DNA from: Vombatus ursinus
Lineage: Eukaryota > Chordata > Mammalia > Diprotodontia > Vombatidae
Assembly: GCF_900497805.2 (NCBI RefSeq)
Contig: NW_020948983.1
Coordinates: 19,893,029 to 19,957,028 of the forward strand
Length of the DNA stretch: 64,000 bases
Direction: 5' to 3'
Part shown: positions 42,490 through 53,585 of the stretch, in pieces
Layout of the letters: every line of letters begins with the position of its first letter
Numbering within the stretch: the first letter of the stretch is position 1
The notes under the pieces: generated by a model
Seen by the model: the letters and a program-made list of their open reading frames with translations, nothing else
Told to the model about the DNA's origin: nothing
Database searches by the model: none
Made by a program: the position numbers and the translations under genes

Positions 42490-42850
42490 TACAATTAAAA
42501 AAACTGAGGCAGAGCTGCAAGTCAATGGCACTTTATTTAAGAGTCTGTGGCCCCCTCTAAAGAAGTGGACCTCAGATCTTCCTCATGATCTCAGATGCCC
42601 CTTTGTCCCCAGGGCCTTACTTTCATAGTACTTGGTACCCAGATATACAGAAGAGGCAAAGTAAAATATAAAGTCTTATTGGCTGATAGACCTTTCTCCT
42701 GACCTTCCAAGAGGGCCAGAAATGATGCATCAGCATGGGTGGTCACAGGATGGGAAGGCAAGGGTCATCTTCAATGACTAAGTAGTCAACTATTGGCACC
42801 TCCTCACATTAGGCAAGAGGTGGTGATCCCACTCTCTGTTTGCCTCTGGT
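42490..42850 (-). repeat. Possible LTR-like fossil
   Basis: CTGAGGCAGAGCTGCAAGTC then GGCACTTTATTTAAGAG (AATAAA on minus), ahead of unique-looking text to the next L2. I recall similar blocks in marsupial repeats but cannot name the family. No internal genes are seen. Confidence 0.25.
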
Positions 42851-42929
42851 ACTGTTCTCATCATTTCCCTCCAGCCTCTATAGCCACTTGTCTATATTTT
42901 TTGCTTTCTTCTCATTATCTATCTGCCCC

Positions 42930-43292
42930 TTAAAAGCGATGGTTCCCTAAGGTTCTCTCCCATACTTCCTCTTGTCCCTTTACCTTTCCTCCCTTTGTGA
43001 GTTTGGTCAAGCCTCCGGCTTCAAGGATCTCTTTGTAGAGAATTTCCAAATCTATATCTTCACACTCAGTCTCTCTCCAGAATTCCAATTTCATATTTCC
43101 AGTTTCCTACTAGATACTTCCACCTGAATGTCCCACTAGAACCTCAAATTCAACATATCTACAACTGACCTTATCGTCTTCTCCATACCAGCCCCTTCTC
43201 CTAATTTTCTCTTTCACTCAATGATACCATAATCCTACTAGTCACTCAGGTTCAAAACATTCTAGTTATCTTTCATTCTTATACTTCTTTTG

Positions 43293-43328
<36 letters not shown>

Positions 43329-43530
43329 AGCTAATAAGTTCAATTGTTTTTATCCCCACAATATCTCCAGCATTCAGCCCCTTCTCTTCACTTTCATTGT
43401 AATCAACCCTATCTAGGCCCTCATTTCTTCTCACATGAACTATTGCAATAGCTTCTTTTACTGCATTTTCTTCATCTGGTCTGTCCTTACCATACCAAGA
43501 TAATCTTCCTATATTAGAATGTAGGCAATT
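42930..43530 (+). repeat. L2 LINE segment
   Basis: CAGTTTCCTACTAGATACTTCC, TGTCCCACTAGAACCTCAAATTC, CAACTGACCTTATCGTCTTC and GAACTATTGCAATAGCTTC are sense L2 ORF2-end/3' UTR landmarks. A (CA)n array lies at 43294-43326. Confidence 0.8.
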
Positions 43531-44139
43531 TTTCTGAGCCACACTACTGCTACTTACACACTGCTTATTTCTAGGTACACTGATTAGGGCTGGAGACTGC
43601 TAGGGATGAGGTGGGGAGGGTCTGCCCTGGATTTGTGACCTGGATCTGGGGAGTGGAATACAAAGCTACCAGTTGGCACTTGCCCCCATTGAGGTGCTTG
43701 AGTAAGGGTCTGGGACCTTTGCTTGCTGTGGCGCATAGTCTCATCTTTCTCTGAAATGCTCCCCACAAGGTGCTCTTAGCCAGATGCTATCTGCAGACCT
43801 CTCAGTCTATCTCTCTATATCAACCCGCACTGGAAAAATATGACACACTGTAACTTTTTCTTAGATTTTTCCATCACAATTCATCAGTCTGATACATTTT
43901 CTAAATTTGTTTGGAGGAGTTTGGGTGTAGAGCTCAACTGGACTGCTCTCACCTTCTCTAACATCTTGACTCCATCTCCCCCAGCCCTCCACTTCTTAGA
44001 ATCCCTTCAAGATTTAGCTTAAATGTTACTTTCTATATGTAACCTTGCCTTTTCCCTCCATATGTTAGTATATCTTCTATAGTCATCCTTATCTTAGTTC
44101 CCACTCTGAGGAGTCAGTTCCCTGAGCAAGTCTACATTT
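43531..44139. other. Unassigned stretch
   Basis: No gene is supported. Possible continuation of L2 3' UTR near 43990-44060 (CCCTTCAAGATTTAGCTTAAATG). Confidence 0.35.
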
Positions 44140-45060
44140 CCTCTATTGGAGTTCTAGAGGTACCCCTGAGGGGTTAGGTATCTTTCTCTAATGCTATCAA
44201 CTCAAGCCCCAATTCCACTGTGTTCTCCCTGATATCAATTACCAGTGATTAGTACACCAATATAATTTAATGAATTAACATCAATTAGCTTTCACAAAGC
44301 TTTTTTTTAACAGAAGACATTTAATTTTTTTACAGTATATTGACAGAGAAGCCATAGCAAGAATAGAAATTAGAAACACTTCCTCCCAACATCTAAGAAC
44401 ACATTATTCCTTATAATACCTCAATCTTTAGGGAAAGTGAACTCAGACTTGAATTTCTACAAAGTATTTGTCCCACAAAGTCTACTTCTGAATTCAGCAT
44501 AGCTGACAGATGAATCAAATGTAGTTCCTTCTTGAACGTCTTTGATGTGAACTGAGTCAAACAGGACCAGATTGCTGAGAACATCAATCTTTAATATCTT
44601 AGCTGGCTGCAAAATCAAGCCATAGATTCTGGCTTCCAGACCCTGATGGCTTGCCATTCTAACCTTTCAAAGTTCACATAATTGAAATCATGTCCAATAT
44701 TTTTTAAACTAAAAGTGGGAAAGAACAAAGACAAAAAGGCAAAGAACAGAGGCCCATGTTCACAAGACACATGTTGGTCCCAAGTGAGGATGGCCAGGCC
44801 TTCCCCAACCAGAAAGCAGGAGGCTCACAACACATCTTTTTCTTGAATACAAACAAGCAAGAGAGAGAAAAAGACTGGCTTTGGCTGATTAATACCTTTC
44901 AAATGCACCCCCTCGATGCTCAGCAGCCAATCAAAAGTCCATTTCTCCACCATGTGGTTAATTGATTGAAACCAGCTTTAGAATGTCTGCACGTGTTCTG
45001 AAGCCCACATGGTGACTGCATTAGTCATGCACTCTGCATACATCCATAAGTCTGGGTTTG
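44140..45060 (-). repeat. LTR-like dispersed repeat, copy 3 (fossil)
   Basis: TCAAGCCCCAATTCCACTGTG, ACATCAATTAGCTTTCACAAAG, CCATAGCAAGAATAGAAATTAG and GGGAAAGTGAACTCAGAC match the copy at 16080-17400. It is the longest uninterrupted copy. Family uncertain and no viral genes are seen. Confidence 0.4.
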
Positions 45061-45079
45061 ACTCCGTTACATTAGTGCT

Positions 45080-45300
45080 TGTCACCCTCCTCCCCTCCAA
45101 GATACTTCAAATTTATTTTGCATTTACTTATCTGTGTTCAGTCTGTCATACACTCACATCCACACCCACACCCACCACCCACCCAGGCCAAGGAATAAGC
45201 CCTTTGAGAGTAAGGCCTCATTCTTTCTTTTTATTTCTGCTAATTCAAGTAGTGCCTGGTACATAATAAATAATAAACAATTTTTAAGGTGGATTGAACA
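45080..45300 (+). repeat. L2 3' end
   Basis: ATTTTGCATTTACTTATCTGTG, AAGCCCTTTGAGAGTAAGGCC and GTAGTGCCTGGTACATAATAAAT, interrupted by a CA-rich stretch at 45150-45185. Confidence 0.75.
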
Positions 45301-45605
45301 TGCCTCTAATGTCTAGTCGCATTTAACTGCCTCTCATTTATTCTACTTCTTTCAATGAACCTGTGATCTGATCGATTCGGGTATTCCCTTCAATGGTGCA
45401 GATACATCTGTACCTTTTCATGCTGTGAGCTCCTTGTGCATATTCTTCCATAAATCCTCTAAAGTGTTTAACCAACATTCTTAGAGTCTTCCTCTATTTC
45501 GATTAACATTGTGAGGGTACCAATACAGCATATACAAGCACATGGGCTTGCTATACTTTCCTCTCACATGACCCGCTAAATTTTCTTTGTTGATATCTTT
45601 TGTGC

Positions 45606-45676
45606 CTTTTTTTTTTTTTTTTTTTGCTTTTTGGTAAGGCAATCAGGGTTAAGTGACTTGCCCAGGGTCACACATT
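45606..45676 (-). repeat. SINE 3'-half fragment
   Basis: T-run, GGTAAGGCAATCAGGGTTAAG, TTGCCCAGGGTCACACA. The 5' half is missing. Confidence 0.85.
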
Positions 45677-46188
45677 TGGTGCCATTTCTTACATAAAATT
45701 CATTTGATAATGTATTGCAACCAATTACACCCACATGCCCTCTGGGTGACCCAACCAATTATACCCACAATTTTGATTATTCACAGATTATAGTATTCCA
45801 TGATTGCTAGCCATGTAGCATAACTAGAAGAATATTAGCATCAAAAAAGATGAGTTGTTGTTTCAGAGAAATGTTTGGTGTTATTGAAAGTGCTGCATTA
45901 TTTCTGAAACACAGTACACAATGCTTGCTCCCCCCTATTTCATTCTGGGCTTGGCTCATAATTCATCTGAAGTAGCTGCCCCAGAAGTACATGCTGATGG
46001 ACCAGCTCTGTGGGCCTCACAATCTGGGCTATCCACATTCTTCATTCACTTGGTTTTTTCTATGTGGCAGGCTGAGCTCTTGGATCCTAGTGAATGTCAT
46101 TTAGAAGACTGCAGTTTCACAGAGTTCAATGCTTTCAAAACAATGTCATCCACAAACTGAAACAACAGGAGGGTCTCACAGTCTATAG

Positions 46189-46340
46189 CAGAGGTTTGTA
46201 ACCTTTTTTTTGGTCATGGACCCCTCTGTCTCTTGGGTGAAACCTATGGGCCTCTTCTCAGAATAATGTTTTTAAATGCATATAACAAAATATATAGGAT
46301 TATTATACTGAATTAAATTATACTGAAATAAAGATTTCTT
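46189..46340 (+). mobile_element. hAT-like DNA transposon remnant
   Basis: It starts CAGAGGTTTGTAACC, a typical hAT-type terminus, followed by GGTCATGGACCCCTCTG and TCTCAGAATAATGTTTTTAAATGC as in an old mammalian non-autonomous hAT. The right end and target duplication are not clear. Confidence 0.45.
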
Positions 46341-46953
46341 TTTTTTCCATTCCCATACATGAAAATCCTGAAACCTATGCATGAGGTAAGTCCCTGCTCT
46401 ATAGGAAATCCCCCTTCTCTTTATAGATCTTCCACAACAGTGACAAAAAACCTTTTGCAAGCATGTGTCTCTGTTTCCTCCCTTGCTTGATGTTAATAAT
46501 CAAGGGCCTATGGAACAAAAATTATCTCCCTTATCACATCTTTCAAGTCATTTTGTACGCGCTTAACCTGCACACAGTAGACACCTTGTTGGAGAATCTT
46601 AAAGAAAGCATTTTGCTCTACTAAATCAAATGCTTTTTTATACTTAAGAAATAATAATCACAGTGGGATCTTCTATTCTTCCTACCTTTCAAACAATGTA
46701 ACTGATTATAATGTTGTAGTCTACTGTAGGATATTGTATGCAAAAGCTTCTGTAGTTCCTTCTCAATCTCTTACTGGGGATACCCTTGCTATGTGTGGAG
46801 ATTTTCTTCATAAAGATAAGAAAGGCATCTAGGTCAGTATTTATTGATTATCTCTCCATCACCTTTTTGGGTAGCAATAAAGTATTTTTTCAAATGACTT
46901 GGCATTTTATCTTGAGAACTGGTCCTTCAATACCTTCAAAAATGTGTCACCTC

Positions 46954-47099
46954 AGGGCAGCTAGGTGGTGCAGTGGATAGAGCACTGGACCTGGAGTCAG
47001 AAGGACCTGAGTTCAAATGTGACTTCAGACACTTGACTCTTAGTAGCTGTGTGACCTTGGGTAAGTCACTTAACCCCAATTGCCTCACCAAAAAAAAAA
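46954..47099 (+). repeat. Marsupial tRNA-derived SINE
   Basis: Complete copy (GGGCAGCTAGGTGGTGCAGT to A-tail) with an 8-bp duplication GTCACCTC at 46946-46953 and 47100-47107, inserted in the RTE-like LINE. Confidence 0.94.
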
Positions 47100-47261
47100 G
47101 TCACCTCTTGAAGGAACTTCCTCTATTTATGCTTGATATGGTATAACCACTTCCATCTTCATTTTCTTTCATTCAGTTTCTGCTTCTTTACATAACATTC
47201 TTTTGGTGATTTCATCAGCACCCAAGGTTTCAACCATCACTTCTATACAGATATCTCTGAT

Positions 47262-47325
47262 ACACATATACGTATATATATACATATATATATGTATCTG
47301 TGTGTGTGTGTGTATGTGTATGTAT
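47262..47325. repeat. TA/CA/TG mixed microsatellite
   Basis: ACGTATATATATACATATAT leads into TGTGTGTGTGTGTATGTG. Confidence 0.85.
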
Positions 47326-47502
47326 TCAACTCTATCCTTTCCCTGAATTCCAGTACTACATCTAAAACCAAATGACCCATAAGCATCTCAAACTTACCAT
47401 GCCCCAAATAGGACTCATTTATCTTTTTAACTTGTCTGTTTCTGTTGAGGTTTGCATAGCCCAGGTATGCAACCTCAGGGTCATTCTATACTATTTATTT
47501 AC

Positions 47503-47765
47503 TAAGCAGCTAGGTGGTGAAATGAATAGACCACAGGACTTGGAATTAGAAATATTTGAATTCAAATCCCCCGAATCACTAACTGTGTGACCCATGGTCA
47601 AGTAATTTAACCCCTGTCTGTCTCAGTTTCCTCATCTGTAAATTAGGAGTAAGAATAACATCTATCTTCCTGGGTTATTGTGAGGATCAAATGAGAAAAT
47701 ATTTGTAAAGTGCTTTGTAAACTTTAGTATGCTATGTAAATGCTAGCTATTCTTATTATTTATCC
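47503..47765 (+). repeat. MIR SINE
   Basis: Full-length layout: AGCAGCTAGGTGGTGAAATG head, CTCAGTTTCCTCATCTGTAA, GTTATTGTGAGGATCAAATG, GTAAAGTGCTTTGTAAACTT, then a TAAATGCTAGCTATT tail. Confidence 0.88.
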
Positions 47766-47814
47766 TTACTCACCCTTCACATGTTACCAAGTCTTATCAA
47801 TTCTACCTCCACCA

Positions 47815-48728
47815 TATATTTTTAGGTTTTTTTCAACCAGCAAATATTTTCTTTCCAACTTTTACCTCAGTTAAAAAAACCTTATAACAAATATGTATAA
47901 TCAAATAAAATAAATTCCCACATTGACCATGCTCAAAAATATATGTCTCATTTTGCATCCTGAGTCAATTAACTCTCTGTCAGGAGGTGGGTTGTCTCTA
48001 TTATCACAGATGTTCTGTAATCAAGGTTGATCATTGCGTTGATTGAGTTCTTAAATCTTTCAAAGTTGTTTGTCTTTTATCTTAAAAATTTATTTATTTA
48101 TTTTTAATATTCATTTCTTAAAATTTTTGAGTTCCAAATTCTCTTCCTCCCTACTGATCCTCCCCTACCCATTGAGAAGGCAAGCAATATATCAATTATA
48201 CATATGATATCATGGGAAACATATTTCCATATTTGCCATGATGCAAAATAAAAAGCAGGAAACATAGCAACAGTTTAAAAATTATGCTTCAGTTTGCCCT
48301 CAGAGTTCATCAGTTCTCTCTTTGGAGGTGGATAGTATTTTTCATCATGGTCCTTTGGAATTGTCTTGGAAAAGTTATTTGTCTTTTCAATGTTGTTGTT
48401 ACTGTATAAATTGTTCCCCTGGTTCTGTTCACTTCCCTCCAAATCAGTTCATATAAATCTTCCCAGGTTTTTTCTGAAACCATCCATTTCATCATTTCTT
48501 ATAGCATTTCCTTACATTTATATAACATAATCTGTTCAGTCATTTCCCAATTGATGGGCATCCCTTAGTTTCTAGTTCTCTTCCATTACAAAAAGAACTA
48601 CTATAACTTTTTGAACATATGGGTCCTTTCCCTCTTCATTCATATCTTTGGGGTATAGACCTAGTAGTAATATCACTGGGTTAAAGGATATACACAGTTT
48701 GGTGACTTTAGGGACATAGTTCCAAACA
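47815..48728 (-). repeat. L1 3' portion carrying a second L1 insertion
   Basis: 3' UTR text at 47815-48078 (AACTTTTACCTCAGTT, GTCTCATTTTGCATCCTGAG) resumes at 48374 (GTTGTTGTTACTGTATAAATTG) and runs into ORF2 C-terminal sequence (antisense of FNPVILLLGLYPKD, 48630-48690). The interval 48079-48373 is a separate, younger L1 end. Confidence 0.82.
48079..48373 (-). repeat. L1 3' end nested in another L1
   Basis: A different L1 3' UTR variant (TTATTTTTAATATTCATTTC, TTGAGAAGGCAAGCAATATA) is flanked by GTTGTTTGTCTTTT (48065-48078) and GTTATTTGTCTTTT (48374-48387), a 14-bp duplication with one change. Confidence 0.85.
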
Positions 48729-48739
48729 AAATACCTTTT

Positions 48740-49146
48740 GCATCTTATCCTCTTTTCTCCATTCACACAGCCGCCACCCAAGTTCGATATCACGTCACCT
48801 CTTGCCTGGACTATTACTTCCTGCTTGTTCTCCCTGCCTTCAGTATCTCTCTTCTCCAATCCATTCATCACACAGCTGCCAAACTGATATTCCTAAGGTA
48901 CAAGCCTAACCGTGCCATTCCCCAACTCAGGGAACTCAGCAGTTCCCTCTTACCTCTGGACTAAAATACAAACTCCCTGCTTTGCTTTCAAAGCCTTCAC
49001 AATATGGCCACCAAAGGGGCAGCTAGATGGCACAGTGGATAGAGCACTGGACCTGGAGTCAGGAGGACTTGAATTCAAATCCAGCCTCAAACAGTTACTA
49101 GTTGTGTGACTTTGGGCAAGTCATTTAACTTCAATTGCCTCCAAGA

Positions 49147-49197
<51 letters not shown>

Positions 49198-49620
49198 GGA
49201 TATGGCCACTGTTTACCTTTCTAGGCTTATTGCACATGACTCTTCTTCACAGACTTTATGTTCTGAACAAACTGCCCCAATCACTGTTCCTCATACATTC
49301 CATCTTCCAGTTACATTGACCAACACCTAGAATCCATAGATCCCCTCAAGTTCCATTCAAGGGCTACGTTCCATAGGGAGCCTAGCCCCTTCTTCCCATT
49401 TGGTAGTGCTCTCTCCCTAGAAATTACCTTGTCTATCTTTTTCATTTAATTTTCCTTGTACATCTTGTTTCCCTCTAATGGAATGTAAGTTTCTCAAGAC
49501 AGGGATTATTTCATTGTTGTTTTCCTTCCTTTCTCCAGTACCTAGCCAAATGCCTGCAACATAGTAGATGATTAATGCTTGTCAACATTACTTGAATCAC
49601 ATAGAATCAGGGCAATGACA
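48740..49620 (+). repeat. L2 LINE 3' portion interrupted by a SINE
   Basis: TTGCCTGGACTATTACTTCC, CAGCTGCCAAACTGATATTCC, CAAGCCTAACCGTGCCATTCC, CAAAGCCTTCACAATATGGCC, then after the SINE TCTAATGGAATGTAAGTTTCTC and GCCTGCAACATAGTAGATG. Confidence 0.88.
49012..49199 (+). repeat. Marsupial SINE with (CAA)n tail
   Basis: Complete SINE ending in about 15 CAA units. A 10-bp duplication ATATGGCCAC lies at 49002-49011 and 49200-49209. Confidence 0.95.
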
Positions 49621-49839
49621 TTAGAGTCCAAATGTGTGTGGCAATTTGACTGTCTTTGAGGGAGAAAATAATTTGTTAATTATTAATAAATATTTAGTGA
49701 TTATTAGATCAAATGCAATGAACAGTGGTGGTTCCAAAGGACCAAAGCAGACCTATTTCTTGTCTTTTGGTAGAGAGGTGGTGGCACCAATTTCAAAATG
49801 TTAAATATTTTGCTAGTAGTCAAAAAAAAAAATGAATAG

Positions 49840-49983
49840 AGGGACAGTTAGGTGGTGCAGTAGATAGAGCACCGGCCCTGGAGTCAGGAGGATCTGAGTT
49901 CAGATCTGACCTCAGACACATAACACGTACTAGCTGTGTGACCTTGGGCAAGTCACTTAACTCCATTGCCTTGCCAAAAAAAA
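49840..49983 (+). repeat. Marsupial tRNA-derived SINE
   Basis: GGGACAGTTAGGTGGTGCAG to A-tail. A duplication AATGAATAG lies at 49831-49839 and 49984-49992. Confidence 0.94.
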
Positions 49984-50239
49984 AATGAATAGTACCATGG
50001 TAGTGGTGGTGGTGATGGCAGGGGTTATTGGTAAGTGATTATGCTGTAAAAAGCAAAGTACATCAATTATGAATTTTTTAAAAAGTAAATGAATTTTAAA
50101 ATACAAATGTTAATACATCTTTCCCATTTTTCATGTGTTGTTTTATCCTCTTTCCATTTTTATCCATCCCTAATTGTTCCTGGGAAGATCTGGCTTAATT
50201 GCTTTTCCTGACAAACTTTCTTTAAAGTTGTTTTTTGTT

Positions 50240-50480
50240 TTGTTTCTTGGTTTATAATCTTACGCCGCCGTGATCCTCTGTAACAGTTTGCAAATGAGTT
50301 TATGTTTTAAATTGTGTTTCCCCTGGCTGCCATCTCTCTCTGTTTAGCAAGAAGATTAATTATTTGATGATTGAGGAAGTTTCTAGGCTAATTTGTCCCT
50401 CTTGTTGTGGCATATGTTTTACAGAATAAGGATGGGAACATGCCCCAGTGAGACTTCAGCAAAATCTGAAGTTCTGCAGA
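50240..50480. promoter_or_regulatory. Candidate conserved non-coding element
   Basis: Unique text with AACAGTTTGCAAATGAG, AGATTAATTATTTGATGATTG and GGCTAATTTGTCC, plus an isolated CpG pair (TTACGCCGCCGTG) in an AT-rich setting. No repeat family fits. Enhancer function is inferred. Confidence 0.35.
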
Positions 50481-51591
50481 GAAAGCAGAGATATTGAAAG
50501 GCAAAAGGGAAAAGCTTCAGAGGGAAAATAGACATTTCCTATGCTAGAAAAGGTGAGAGGTATGAATATGTTAATTTTATGTAAAGTAAAATTTCATAAT
50601 GACCTTTGTGAGAACCCTATAGAGAGAGAAGCTGAAGTTCTGGAGTTCTGTGTTGCCTTTCCCCTCTTCTGGTCCCTGTGTGTGCACTTCACTTCTCTGG
50701 TGCTTTAACTCTGCCTCTTTCCTGGACTCTAGGGGGATTTGTGGGAGGATATGCCCCTGATATTTCAAGGAAAATGTTTTATAACCTCATTATTTGCTAT
50801 GCCAGTTGAGTAAATGCTTTGCTAATGAGTTGTGTCTACTGGCTGATTGTCAAGGAGAAACACACTGGTGGGGTTCACAAGTTGGTGTTTAGGAGGATAG
50901 CCACCCACAGGGATACCTCCTTAGAGTACTCTGTGAGTGTAATAGCCATCCCTCTGGGGGCTCCACCATCCAGTGGCAGTGTGAGTTGGGTAAGTGAGTC
51001 CAAAGGAGTACTTTACATATATGTTACAGGAAATGATGATCATCTCTGTTTCTGTATCGTATCTTCTTATTTTAAGTCTTTTAAGTAATGTTGATTTTGT
51101 ACTTTGCTCTAATAAACTGAGGGTCTGACTGTATAAAGAGAGATGATTCAGAAAAGATTTTCACATAAGCAACCAGTGATTTCGATTCAGTTAAAATATA
51201 ATTGGTCTCATTTTTTGGTGATGTTATTCAGTGCTTGCTATAGGCATAAGACTTCTCTGTAGTTAACAAGCCTTTAGCCTCTTTCTTTTCATTATCCTAA
51301 GTCTTATTCTTGGACTTATTTTTCTCAATTCTTCCCTATGCCCATCTATGCATTGAAGTCATTAAAATGAAAGTATATATTAATTTAATGTTGAGAATCT
51401 AACTGATATCCTCTCTGCAGTTCTTTGTGAAAGAACTCTATACTGTGAGACAGATGTTGGTGCATAAACTGAAAATATCTTCAGAATGGGTTGTTGGGTT
51501 TTATTTTTGCTTTTTTAAATGTAGTATCCCCTCTGGAAATGTCCCCCAAACTTATACTTACAGGTTGGGGTCTCCAGGGGACAGATATCTT
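50481..51591. other. Unassigned stretch
   Basis: No gene is supported. The 89-codon frame at 50819-51088 has no recognisable domain. Confidence 0.35.
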
Positions 51592-52302
51592 TTTTTTATT
51601 TTTTAAAATTGCCTGGTAAACTTTTTTTAAAATTAATTCATTAATTAATTTTTAGTTTTTAACATTCACTTCCATAAGATTTTGAGTTTCAAATTTTCTC
51701 CCCATCTTGTCCCTCCTCCCACCCCAAGATGGTGTGCATTCTTAATACCCTTTCCCCTAATCTACCCTCCCTCCTATCTCCCCACCTTCTCTTATCCCCT
51801 TTCCCTTCTATTTTCCTGTAGGGCAGGATAATTTCTATACCCCACTACCTATGTATCTTATTTCCCAGTTGCATGTGAAAACAATTTTAACATTTGTTTT
51901 TAGAACTTTGGGTTCCAAATTTTCTCCCGTCCTCCCTCACCACTCACCTTCACTGAGAAGGCAAGCAACTCAATACAGGTTATACATGTGTAGTCATGCA
52001 AAACACTTCCATAGTAGTCATGTTATGAAAAACTAACTATATTTCCCTTCATCCATCCCACCCCCTGTTTATTCTGTTCTCTCTTTTGACCCTGTCCTTC
52101 CTCAGAAGTGTCTGCTTCTGATTACCCCCTTCCCCAATCTGTCCTCTTCTTTATCATCTCCCCACTCTCCTATTCCCCTCCCCCTGCCCATTTTCTGTAG
52201 GGTAAGATAGATTTCCATACCCAATTGAGTGTATATGGTATTCCCTCCTTAAGCCAAATCCAGTGAAAATAAGATTCACTCATTCCCTCTCTCCTTCCAG
52301 GT
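51592..52302 (-). repeat. L1 3' UTR copy with duplicated pyrimidine module
   Basis: It is flanked by GACAGATATCTT (51580-51591) and GACAAATATCTT (52303-52314). Two similar C/T-rich blocks ending CCTGTAGGGCAGGATAATTTC and TCTGTAGGGTAAGATAGATTTC lie about 380 bp apart. Each follows an L1 3'-UTR segment (TTTTGAGTTTCAAATTTTCTCC and TTTGGGTTCCAAATTTTCTCC). Confidence 0.75.
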
Positions 52303-52989
52303 GACAAATATCTTGAATTCAATGTATTCTGTGAGTCCACAGTTGTTTCTTACTGTGTCTCTCTAACTTACCCAGGCTGGAAGTGCAGAGGCCGCTCACA
52401 GGCCTGGTCCCACTGCTAATTGGCATTAAACTTTGACCTGCTCTTTTTCACCTTGGACTGAGCTGCCTCTTGTTAGACAGCCTAGTCCATCCCACATCCC
52501 AGGAGAATGCCATATTGGTACTGAGTTTAGTAGCACTGAAACTCAGAACTCCCAAGCTTAAGTAATCCTCCCCAGTAACAGGAATGACAGGTATTTGAAA
52601 TCAACCCAAACACACACTTCTAAAACTGTAGTTCACATGGTTCCACCATTGTGCCTACCTTTACTAGTCAGTCAGTAAATGCAATTATCCCAAAGCAAAG
52701 GTATTTCCCAAGATGGCATTACTTGAACAATAGTAACAAAATATCCTGCAATACATGAGAGATGAATTCTCAGACAAATTCACATTGGGAAGAGTGAGTA
52801 TATACAGAGTACACTAGTAGAGACACACATTATCTGCCCTTTATCTTCTGTGATTTCATCAACTAGGCTGGAGGTGGGGGGAGGGGAAAAGAAATGAATT
52901 GACCAGGGGTATCCTGATCAGTTCCTCTCTCTCCAACTACAGTAATCATTAGTGCTACAAGGCAATAGTACTAAGTATACTGTGAAATT

Positions 52990-53060
52990 ATCATGGGATC
53001 ACAGGATCATAGAATATATTTAGAGCTAGAAGAGGCCTTGGGAATCATCTACTCCAACCA
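52990..53060 (-). repeat. MIR3/L3-type 3' tail
   Basis: GATCATAGAATATATTTAGAGCTAGAAGAGGCCTTGGG is the reverse of the usual MIR3 tail. Confidence 0.65.
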
Positions 53061-53099
53061 CATATGGGCACGGTAATTTACTTCTCCAACACTGCAGGG

Positions 53100-53585
53100 T
53101 CCCAATGTCCTTCCCTTTATCATGGTGTCATTGTGCTGCTCCCCTTTCCACAATTCTTATACCTTACTCACCACATGTACTCAGCCTTGTTGTGACATTG
53201 GCTTTGTTGTTCTTTGCACAAGACACTCCATCTTCCAACTCTAAGTATTCTCGCTGGCTATCCTCCATCCATTAAATTCTTTCCCTCCTCACCTGTCTTC
53301 TGCCTTCCCTGGCTTTCTTCAATTGACAGCTAAAATCCTACCTTCTAGAAGAAGCCTTTCCCTATCCCTCTCAATGACAGTGCCTTCCCCATGTTGCTCA
53401 TCTCCATTTCATCCTGCATATGTTTTGTTTGTGCACAGTTGTTTGTATGTTGTCTGCTCCATTAGACCATGGGCCCCTTGAGAGCAGGTACTGATTTTTT
53501 GCTTTCTTTGTATCCCCAGTGCTTCCCACAGTACCTGGCACATAGTAGGCACTTAATAGATGCTAACTAACTAACTGACTTCCTC
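53100..53585 (+). repeat. L2 LINE 3' end
   Basis: TTGACAGCTAAAATCCTACC, GAAGAAGCCTTTCCCTATCC, GACCATGGGCCCCTTGAGAGC and the terminus GTACCTGGCACATAGTAGGC. Confidence 0.88.

Larger units (their letters stand above)
45300..47240 (-). mobile_element. Second RTE-type LINE, badly decayed
   Basis: Minus-strand reading gives reverse-transcriptase landmarks in order. LKYKKAFDLVEQNAFFKIL (about 46645-46590) fits motif A (DYKKAFDSVE...). IKRRGISYRAGTYL (about 46425) resembles IKRGVRQGDTIS. FVDDIVLKALNS (about 46150) is motif C (FADDIVL). This is not BovB, which has FIDYSKA and YADDTTLM. The copy is riddled with breaks and carries two SINEs and a DNA-transposon-like insert. The outer limits are estimates. 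Confidence 0.65.
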
